Origin: Lytechinus variegatus
Taxonomy: Eukaryota > Echinodermata > Echinoidea > Temnopleuroida > Toxopneustidae
Direction of reading: 5' to 3'
Length of the DNA: 64,000 nt
Assembly: GCF_018143015.1 (NCBI RefSeq)
Contig: NC_054741.1
Span: 8,318,683-8,382,682 of the forward strand
In this document: positions 49,601 to 61,600 of the stretch, in pieces
Numbering within the stretch: the first letter of the stretch is position 1
Layout: each line of letters starts with the position of its first letter
The notes under the pieces: generated by a model
The model's database searches: none
What the model was told of the DNA's origin: nothing
What the model saw: only the letters and a program-made list of their open reading frames with translations
Translations under genes and position numbers: made by a program

Positions 49601-52600
49601 TCTAAGTTTGAAACACCATGAACTTGTATTATGTAATAAGATAACATCTCACTCTGATGTCAATGCAGTCATCATTTGAATTTGTTAGCAGCAAACTACC
49701 TAATTAATAACTAACTCTAATAGTGATAAACGATTACACGGTCAGCATCAGATTTTTAATTTGTAAATAGTTATAAAGCAACTAATAAATGCATTTCTTC
49801 GCCATATATTTGTTATACTTTTCTTTCCCTTGCTCTCTCTTTCTCTGTTTTTCCTCTATTCATTATCAATCTTCCACTTGAATTGACTTACCGGTACCTA
49901 ATTTACTTGTTAAAAGTTCTCACATTTTCATTGTAAGTAATTCTTAAATGTAAATTACTGCTCATACATTTTATTATAGCTTTTGACTTCAGTCCAACTT
50001 GTTTTTTTTTCTTTAAGGTATATTTCTTTGTTTATTTTATGATGTATATTCTTGTTTCCTTTATTGTAAAGTGCATAGAGATACTTTCTGTTTATTATAT
50101 GCTATATAAGTGATATATTATTATTATTATTATTTTTATATGCAAATTCATTGTGGTATTCAATCCTATCAGATCAAATAAATGATAATGATGATTTTCC
50201 TTTCAGAATTCAGTGTGGAGTTGATTGGCAATGCCACCTATCAAAGCAGTCGAGTGTCTGTATTCCATGACGGCCAATGGAAATCAGTATGCAGCGATAA
50301 CTGGGATTGGAGAACTGCACAGGTGGCATGCAGGCAAGCGGGCTACTTTGGAACATCGTATCACCTAGATCAAGTAAGTTGGAATTCCCAAGCATCCGGG
50401 ATGCCCCTTTTACACAGAGGTAGAAATTTTCTACTTTTGCTACATGTTTACATTCATGAAAAATAAAACACCTGCTTAGATACATGCTTCTCAGATGGGA
50501 TAGAATCCATGAAAGGGAAAGTGTTTTGGCACCTTACTGATTCATTAAATAGAAAATTTTATAAAACACATTCATAGATCCTTGACAGCTGATTGTCACA
50601 TGACATCCAGAGAAATCACATGACAGCCCTGCAATCAGACAGTGACATGACATTTGAAGTGCGACAGTTACTCCAGGCTTAATTTGTACGGTTAGGTTTA
50701 GGGTTTCAACAGAGTTTTCTGTTAGGTTTAGGGTTATCATTCATTGCTTCCATGTTTGATCCACAGGATGCATTCAGTGATTTTCATCCAATGGTTTTCA
50801 CTGGGCATGACATTGCATGTGATGGGTCAGAATATCACTTGTATTACTGTTCAGCTGACTGGGATAGTCCTACATGCACATCAAACAAGGTAGCATCTGT
50901 TACATGTGCAGACTCCTATGAAGACCTCTTACAAGGTTTGATATGCATTTAATTCATCTTCTATTGATTGAATCTTCCATTAGACATGGTGTATAATGTC
51001 TTATTATGAAGTTTGAATTGTGCTGTAAAAATTTATATACCAAGAAAAGAGTTATGTCATTGTGAACTCTCTTGGCTTAAAGTCATTTTGTTTAAAGTTC
51101 ATAGCTCTATTTTTATCCATACATTTAAAAGAAACGAATCCGAATTAAATTTTCAAGGAAATACAGAAACTTGTGAGAATTTCTATTTGAAGAAAAGAAT
51201 TTTGCACAAATTTAGTTTTGTTGCATACATGCAATTTATTTTGAAATTAAACTGTGAGATTAACTTTGTAATGGGAAACCACTGCTATATAAGTTTCACT
51301 TTAGATGCTATAAATGTTGAGAAACTGAATAAGTGGCAATTTGATAGAGGTTAATGGGAAGCTTAATGTCTCACAGAAAGTAAGAGTTATAAGTTTGAAT
51401 TGCTAACAATAAAACACATTACATTAGATTTAACCAGGAAAAGGTGGATGAGTTGCTATTTTAGGTAATGAAACAACAGTTAGCAAGACATTTACAACTT
51501 GAATTCAACGAGGAATAGGAGGACACACTTGAAGGATTATAAAACATCATCATAAGAGCGTAATCATTGAGCAAAATTGTTTTAACAGAGCATTTATCAC
51601 AATTGAGACAACATTGAGATGACAATAAAGGACAATTGTAAACTGATTAATTGATTAAGTGTAACAGAGTATTGTTGAAAATGATGATAGATGCTAGTTG
51701 TTAATCCTTGACCAAAAAAGGTTTAACAACACTTCTAGTTTACAAAATGTTTATTTGCAATACGCAATGATATTTGGTGAATGCCATTTGATTTATTACA
51801 TTTATATTGGGTCCATTCTCTTTATATTGGTTTAATTGCTTGCTGGTTTAGTTAGCCCCAGGTTGATGCTTTCATTGAAAGCATGTTAATTAAGTGCAAA
51901 TTACTTTAAATACGATGTGAAAAGAAAAAGAACAATTTATTTTGCAATAGAATGAAATTGAAAAAACGGATGTGTGTAAAATATGTTTATGTTTTGATGA
52001 ATTCATTATGTCTCAATTTTTTGTTTTGTATACACTAAGTGGACAAAGTTATTGAATCATGAATAAATTCAAATTATTTATTCATTTCATTATATTTTTA
52101 TAGTAACAAATTTAGATTATAAACATCAATCCATATTTGTTTTGCATACTTATAATTCTCTTTCAGATGGGGACTTAAGGATGACCAATGGTACCTCATC
52201 TAAAGACGGTCAAATTGAGATGTTTAATGAAGGTTTTTGGAGACCTGTTTGTGGGGATGAATGGGGCTGGGAAGAAGCTACAGTGGCCTGTCGTCAATTG
52301 GGGTATCTAGGAGCTATTTCTGCATATACAGCGGTGAGAATACTTCGGTTTTTCTATCATATATAGTCATCCTAAGTTTCTTTGTTCAGAGTTCAGACTT
52401 CAATACTAGTATTTTGCTACATTGATATCCTATTCAATTAAGAAATTAAGTAATAAAACCTCAAACTACTGTAAAATATATAGTAACTTATTGATCTTTT
52501 CATCTGTTCTACCTCTCTATGTCTCTGTATGCTTCTCTGTCTCTCTCTCTCTCCCTGTCTCCTTCTGCCACTCTATTTAGCTTCCCTCCCTCCCTCCTCC

Positions 52601-55600
52601 AAGCCTCTGAAAATTTTTAATGAAAGCACTGGCAAGTAATTATCCACCAGTTACCATGATAACATACATGTTTGCTTCTCAGCCAATCAAATCATAGATA
52701 CCAGTACTTAAGAGATCTGACTACTTGTCAAATGAAAAATGTTGATGAAAGGAACCAAGCAAAATTATTGATCTTATCTGATTTTTTACTTGCCTTAATT
52801 TCTCAAATAAATAAAAAAAAAATTAACTGGACTTAAAGAATCTACAAAGGGTATAACCTCGGTTGTTCAAATCTTTTCTCTGATTTTTAACCCTAAAATT
52901 TCATATGCAACAGGTAGACCAAAGCAGATCAAGACACGTTTGCTACCTATATTAATTATTATAAAACACAGATTTCATTAAAAACCAAAGTATAAGCTTT
53001 AAAAAAACACACCTGAATTTCCAGACTTCCATGCAGTGCCTAAGTTGAGCTTTATTGTCGTTAGTGTTTATAAGTACTATTTTGCCCTTCTACATGCAGG
53101 TATCATTAAAGTTGTTTTTTTCAAAAAGCAATTGTATTAATATACATATACATACCTGAACAAGATACAATAATTTCACTTGTACACCTCTTACAATATT
53201 TTGTCATTTTTGGTTACATAGACAAGGGACTTAACCTTTCTGATAAAGTAATAAATGTTATGTACAACACAGTCCATGCTTTTAAAGAGGGTATTATTTT
53301 TTTATTCATATCCTGTTATACTCCATGTGGAATGATTGTTTTTTAATTCAATTCGATTCAAATTCAATTTATTCTTGATGATGATTAGAACGTCATCAAA
53401 TTGTACAGTCGTTTATAGAAATATCATTACAAGAAAAGGAGGGCAACAAGTAGATTACACATGAAAATAAGCATCCTTAAAATACAGTAATTGATATATG
53501 TACACTTCAGATGAAGAGGGTGAAAAGCAAAATATGCACATTTACACACAGACACATCCTCCCAGAAACATTGTCATCATCACACACAAAAGCACATCCA
53601 AACATCAATCATCATGGTTCACTCATTAACAAAAATAATACATGTATATGAAGTGAGTTTGAATTGGGCATAGGTACTAATAATGATCTTTTTGAGTTTG
53701 CATTTAAACGAAGAAAAAGATTAAATTAAAATAAAGGTATACATTGAGATTATTCCAGATTCTTGGTCCAGTAAATTCAAAACAATTCAGAATTAGGGTT
53801 GAAGCTGCTTTAGGGTAACAAAAGTTATTAGCAGAGTGAGTATTGTATCGGTGTAATTCATAGTTATATTGAAAAAAGATTGATAATATCAATAGGAGCA
53901 TATCTATATTTAACTGCATGCATAAGTGTAGCCATCTTGAATTCATGAATATTGTAGACTGTCTATTTTATTCTAAAAAATAATGGACGTGATGGTGTCA
54001 GGTATAGATAATTGGTGAAATGCGGAGTGCTTTTTTTCTGGAGTTTATGGATAGAATCAAGTTTAGTTATTCCAACACTGATCCATGTTAGGTATCATTT
54101 TTATGCCTTTTCTTACTTTAACACTGTATTCTATGGAAAAGTTCTTCTTTATACATGATCCTGTGATTTAAGGTTTCAGCACAGAGATTGGAGATTTGTT
54201 TGGGATGTCACTAGATTAATATCTATTCAGAAAAACAACACATTTCAGATAAATGCATGGTCTTGTCAACCCATTAACATATTTAAAGTCCACACAATGC
54301 CTTATATCGTTTACTACTCAGCATATCAATCAACTTAAAATGGCTTTTCTATATCACACAGCTTATGATTTAGTTAATAATTCTTAGTACAAAAAACTTA
54401 CATACTGTGTAATAATTTGACTTTCGATAATACATGTTTTTAGAAATGTGAGCAACTCAATATTTGCACATCATGCCATTGTTATCATTATTGTTATTAT
54501 TATTACTTCTTTTTCCTCCACCTCTTTCATTAATTCCTTGTTAGGTATCCTTTCTGATGACTTGATAAGTTCCATATGCTATCATTACTGCATGCAGACT
54601 GAACAGTGAATGCAAAGGTTCTATTGATCCCCCAATTACTGTCCCTATCAAACCATAGTATGTTTTAAATTCAAACCATGAGCTTTCATGAAATAAATCT
54701 ACTAGCCAGTTTGTGCCATTTATACTCATGGTAAACATGAGGCATATTGACACCCATTTCACTTGAGCATCGCTTGTGAGACGTCTGCGTTGAACTGTTA
54801 GAAGGAAAGATGTCATTGTCCAAATGCAGTAAACTTGGTATGCAGAGTAGAGAATTGAGTATGATGCAAGTGCAGTCTCGTCAGGATATATGGTGAATGG
54901 GCGCATTAATATCCCTATAGCTGCCACCAAACGGAAAACATTGCGCATAAATATCCCTCCAGCACTTAACATCAAAACAATATCATGATTCTGTATGAGG
55001 TTACCTAAAATTTGATCTCGGAGAAGAAGCGTTTTAGAATTGCCAGCAAGAAAAATCTGAAAGTGATAAAGACCTATGAATGGGAGGTAAAAAGACATCC
55101 TGAGTGCCAATTCTATGTAACTCTTAGTGCTTTTGTACTCTATTGTGTTACTTTTAAATGTATACAAATATAAGGAAACATACATGGTGCTTAAAACAAT
55201 TGTCAAGATATAGAAAAGACGAAGAGAAGGAGAATTACGGCCTCTCCTGGAGGGTTCTTGTAACAAGTATTGATCATTGTCCATTGTTCTCCAAAAGCTC
55301 AGTTTTATTTTCAAGTAACCATTCTTTAAGGTCTGTAGCAGTCTTTGGCTGAGTGGTCTTTTGTTGATTGCCTCAAAGTAATCAAATTCTGGAATAACAT
55401 TTGGTGTTTCCAAGAAACACTGTGGAATCATAGATCTCCAAATATGCGATAATATACCCACAGCAATTATAGATACCTCTGTGCGCATTGTTAGTGTCGC
55501 TTCTTCTTGATCAATGACAAGTTGTTGTATTGTTGTGTTCAGGTCGCAAGAATCTTTTAAGGGGTCATAAACCGGTAGTATTCTTTCAGTAATTGGATGT

Positions 55601-58600
55601 CCTATTCTCAGGGCTGCGTTGGTAATACTAAGAGCAAAGAATATGCTCATACCTATTGAAAATTTCGCCTTGGCAATTATGACAGCATCGTAGTAGGTAT
55701 TAAAGAAAAGCATGCTAAACAGAAATGCAGTTCCTTGGGCTACAATGTTAATAGTTTTAGCTACCAAGGCAACATTTGATAATACTGATCTTCCAGAATC
55801 TGTAAAACATAAAGAATTGCCAACTAATTCTAGAGGTGCTTCAATGAGTGCTAAACTTCCAAAAATATAAAAAAGAAGTAAGAGAGACTTATGAGGTTTT
55901 TTGTAGATAAATTGGATCCTCTGGTTTGAAGGAGAATTGCTCTGCTTCATAAACAGTTCAGATGACATTATGGTTGAGTTATCCATATGGTACTTGGTCA
56001 TAGATCCTTTAAAGCTATTAAGATTGTCAGGGAGTGACCATCGTCTTGGTATAGATTTCTGCTGGAACTGCTCTCTTTTATTGTGTTTTAGTGCAGGAGA
56101 TGAACTACCAGCATGTTGTAGGCCGATGACATGAGCACAGTGTCGACATTGTGTTGGCCAAAATACTTCTTGGTTGCGATGAAATTTAGCTTTGTTCTTA
56201 ATCAGCCATCCAACATAGACAGAGAATATGAGAATAACGCTGCTAAGAACCAAATTGATGACCACGAATGTGATATATCCTGGTTCATTGCTCTTGCCAT
56301 CCTGAAAAATTGGAGGGAGAGCATAGAAAACAACACAACTCACTCCAGCACAAGAAAGAAAACAAAGTAAAATCATGCCATTATAATATGTCTTTGGAAT
56401 AAAACGAGCTTGTAATTCCTCCATGTTTTTTGGTGATGAAAATTAATGGCTTTAAGAACAAGTTGGTGAAGTGATGCACACTTTCCTGCTACTAATTGCA
56501 GTATGATGTTCAAATTATGATATGTTGCCCCCACATCAATCAGAAAACAAGTATATGTACTTTCATCTATTTAGACTCTGCAGATATCAGTTTCATATAA
56601 ACAAACTACTTTCAATTCCTTGTTCACTGCCCAGGTATACATTAATTAAAAGAATGGCATTCTAATTGGTTGATTCCCTTATGTGGTAACTTAAATAATT
56701 CTTCCCTTTAGGCCAAATGTCATTTTTTGGTCGAATGTGAAAGTTTGTCTGCAATACTTCATAAACTTTACCCACCAAGATGTAGTTGGAACTGATTATG
56801 AAAATAATTCTGGATGTATATTTTGCAAATACTTATCAGGGGCAAGTTTCATGTTGTATTTAGTAATAGAAAATGCAAAATTGATAAGGCAATTTGATCT
56901 AATTAAACCAATCAGGCCTTATGCTTATAAAGCTTATAGTTAAAAACTTACAATTTACTGTTTTTTTTTTCATTAAATGTTACAGGAACCCTGTATCACA
57001 CAATTACTTTATCTGTTAATGCAAATTTCTTTTTCAGTTGCCAATGAGTCAGGCATATGAAAAGTATTTGTGATTGATCAGTAATATATTCCCACCATTC
57101 AGATACAGTGGCGTAATGAGGGAAAATGTTATTGGTAGCATTTTGGATACAATTCATTATTAACAAACAAAATGATCTATTATTGAAAACCTGTCTATTG
57201 ATAAAACAAGCTGTCTTTCACCCAGACATTAATTTTCTTTGTAAGACATACACGCAAACTGCAGTGACCCTAAAGTTTCTGTTTGAGCATTCCCACTCAA
57301 TAGGGTGTCCAACTTATGGAATACTCAATTCTCTATGAGTATCACATCCCTTCCTGGATTCACGAATATCTTTTTCAGTCTCATATGCCAGTATAGTTAC
57401 ATGCAGGAAATAGAGCCATATTACAGGTTGTAAGAATCGTCCAATCTTTAACCCCATTACAGGACCATAGTATAATGTCAATTCTTTCCAGTCACTAATG
57501 TCAATTACCGATGCCAACCAATCTGTTGCATTCAAACATACAGTGTACATCAAGCAGATTCGTACAAATTTCATCTCGGCTTTGCTGATTATTTGTTTGC
57601 GTTGGAAGATGAGCAGGAATGAAGTTATTGACGTGACTATGTACATCTGCGAAATGTAATAGATAAGGCCAAAGCACGCAAGGGCTAGTACGTCCGTGGA
57701 AAGAGAATCGTGGTTGTATAAGATTCCAGCAGCAGAAACAATTCGAAATATATTGATCAGGAACATTCCTCCAGTCCCAATCAGGAGTATGACATCTTGG
57801 CTTCCAGTAAGACCATATTGAAATGAAACATTATCCTTAAGCTTGAAAGTTTTTGAATCACCACTAAGAAATAGTTGATGACGGTACAGAGCGATGAATG
57901 GAAGGAAACATATCATGTTACAACACCATAGTATGTAGGTCCTTGTTATTTTAGACAAGTTAAAGCTCTTTCTGGAGACGACAAAGTGATCAAATGAGAA
58001 GAAAATCGAGACTGCAAGGAGTGATGCAAGAATTACGTGACAGACACCGAAGCGCTTCCGCCACATAGTTACGACTTTCCTTACGATTTTTCTAGGATTC
58101 TTGATGTGTGTGATGACGATGGATACTGTGCATGGTTTTTTGAAATGTTCAAAGGCTGCTTCTTCATTGCCAATGTCCTTCAGGGCTGATTGTGGTAGTA
58201 TAGACGCCCATATGTTCCAGAGGATACCTACACTTATTAGACCAATCTCCGTGTAAAGGGGTGTAGCCCTTATTTCATGGATTCTTAATACTGACACTAA
58301 TTTTATTGGTAGTTCACTGCAGGAAACTAAAAGAGGATCATGAGAAGGCTGAGCAACAACTCCCAAAGGGAACACTAATTTTAAAGCCAGCAGACCTAGA
58401 CCTGAAGCAAAGTATACCCCAATGAATGTTGGAAAGATACTGGTTTGAAGGAAGACTGCATCATAGAACATATTAAAGAAGGCAAGATTGCATGCTAAAC
58501 CGATAGTCACCATGAGATAAAACACTCCTTCGCAGACTAGATTGAAGTTTACTGTTAGCTGTGTCGCTGATCCATTATTATCTACAAGGCAAATGAAGAT

Positions 58601-61600
58601 GCCAATTGTTTCTAATGGAACATTAAGTAGTGCGATAGTTCCAAAGAAGTTATAGAGTATCACAAGTGATTTGTGAGGTCTCCTATAAAATGCAGATGAC
58701 TTCAGCAAATGAGTATTTTGAACCTGTTTAGTCTCTGAATTTATAGGACAAAATTCCTGTTTCAATGTTTCAGAATTGTCATTTGAGAGGCATATATTAT
58801 CAGAAGTTTGTCTAATGTGTTCAATTCTAGGCGCCACTGGCTCAATTGAATCTAAAGATTTATTATTAATTGAAGGAAGCAAAGGGAGTGACCGTCTACG
58901 GGTCATGTCCCTTCTTGTTGTTTTTGTACCATCAGCTCGACTTTGACTACACTTGGACACCAAACCACCAATCCTAGCACAGTGCCGACATCTCAAAGGC
59001 CAGAAAATCTGTTGATGGCGATGTAACGTTTCTCTTTTTTTTATTGTCCACACCAAACAAACAATGAGATAAAAGTAGATGCAACTGAGAAACAATCGCA
59101 TTACTGCATTGGTGACGTTTCGGTCTTCATCATCCCATCCTGTTTCAGGATGAAGTGGTAATACTTTCAAAATAGCACAACAAAATCCAATACTTATTAG
59201 AATTGTGATGATCAGCATGCTGCTGTAGTATCCTTTGGGAAGCCTTTCTGCTTTATTTGAAGATTGCTCCATTTTTTAATCAGATACAAGTGCTTACAAT
59301 GCCTCAAAAATTTGATTTGCCAGAAAGGAAACTCCACATGTATCCCTGTTCAAACTTGTTATGGGAGTAATGAAACCACCGTTGGTGTATATTACAGGAT
59401 ATGCTCACTACAGAGCTTACAGCTAAGTGAAAGTACAATTTAGCTTAATGTAATTTCTTCTCTTACTATGCACTTTTATTTCCTGAGTGATTACTTTCAC
59501 AAGTCAATTTAATGATGAATTAACAGTATGATTATACACTGAACTTATCTATTTGTCTTTGAGCTATAGCATTTTCTAAGTTTTGGGGGAGGGGCAGGTA
59601 AGTAAATTTTTGAACAAAAAACATATATATATGTTGCGCATTGAAATACTTCCTCAGTTTTGGACCGATTTTCATTAAAGTTGGAACACATTGGTGTTGG
59701 GGTGGAAATGTGGAAGACACACTTTTTGCTTGTTGGAAATTGTTTTGCCATGGTAATGGTATATTTTGGCAAAAATAAGTCACAAATCTTACAGTTCAAA
59801 CTTCTTCCTCAGTTTCAAACCAATTTCATGAAAATTGGAACACACGTTGGTATTGATAAACAAGATACATTTGAATTAATTGAAGAGAAAAGTTCAGACA
59901 GTGAACATGAGTTTGATAATTTTTCTAGTAAACAAAGAGGACTTAATATAGCGCACCTAAATATTTGTAGGTTACTTTTGAAGATTGAATCTCTAAAAGA
60001 TTATCTTAAGCATGACACGATTGATCTTTTCACATTATCTTAAACTTACTTAGATGAAATCGTACTTGATTTTGAAGTTAATATTGATGGTTATAAATTT
60101 GAAAGAAATGCTCGAAACAGAAGAGGAGGAGGAGTATGTGTCTTTATCTCAGATAACATCATGTATAATCGTAGAAATGATTTAGAAGATAATCAATTGG
60201 AATCCCTTTGGATTGAAGTTAAGCTAAACAACACTAAACCAATAATGGTAGGAACATTTTACCGACCACCCAGTTCAAATGTCCATTATCAAAATAAAAT
60301 AGAAGAATCCGTAATGAAAGTTTGTGAATTGAATCGTGAAGAAATCATACTGGGAGATTTTAATTTTAATATGAAATTCAACAAGTGAATCAAGGTTCAT
60401 AAATGGAATTTGTAGACAAAATTGTATGAAACAAATGATAAAATCTTGTACTAGGATTACTGAAACTACAAGCACGTTGATTGATATAATTTCAACAAAT
60501 TTCCCTCAAGATGTAAAACAAAGTGATGTTGTTTCTCTTGGTCTGAGTGATCACAATCTTGCATGCATACATTGTTCGTAAATTGTATAAACCCACTGTA
60601 CAACCCAAGATGGTTACATATAGGTCGTTTAAGAATTTTGATGAGGTATTCCTGCGAGAATTAGGTGAGACTGATTGGTCGAGCTGTCTCATCGAAGATG
60701 ATATTTCGGAGGCGTGGTCTATTTGGAGATCAAAAATTCAGTGAAGTTTGTGACAAACACGCTCCACTCGTAACACACAGAGTCCGGGGCTATAAACCAA
60801 AGTGGGTGACAAGAGAGTATGTCGCCCTCACTCAATTAAGAGATAGACTGAAACGCAAAGCTGACAAAAGTAGACAGTTACAAGATTGGAAATATTATAG
60901 AGGGATACGAAATCACTTCAATAACTTTCAAACTATGCTGAAAAAGAAATATTTTGTAACTGGTGTAAAAGAAAACAAGAGAAACCCTCGCAAACTTTTG
61001 AAATCAGTTAAAACAAATGAAAAAAAAAAGTAAACGATATTCACGGTTTGAAGATAAATGGAATTATTCAAAATGAGAAATCTGTTATTGTGAAAGAACT
61101 TAACAAACATTTCATTTCCATTGGAGTAAGTAAGCATGACTCACATAGTAGTCATGGTGATGTTGGTAGATATTTTCAATCACTGCCTACTAAATTCATT
61201 TTTGATGAAATAAGTGATGATTTTGTGTTAAGTGAGTTGAGAAGATTACATACACATAATTTTCAACCAATTCTCATGAAATTTGACTCACACATTGGGT
61301 TCGAGGTAAAGGTGTGTGAGACACATATTACCATGGTAACAACATATTATGAGCCCCAAATTAGGTAAAAAAAATCTATCGGTTTAAACTACTTGATTAG
61401 TTTTTAAACAATTCTCATAATATTTTGCTCACACATAGGTCTTGGGGTAAAGATGGGCAAGACATGTTTTTCCAAGTGTTGGAAACTGTTGTCATGGTTA
61501 CGGCATAGGGCAGGGGTATCACCTTTAATGATAGTTCTAGTAGTACTCATTTTATCCCTCTTCCATTTGCACCTGGCACCAGAATTAAATGAATTTATTT

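Noticed and set aside
48749-49620. CRISPR array
   Set aside because: The 38-bp units are directly abutting with no unique spacers, in a eukaryotic intron; it is a minisatellite.
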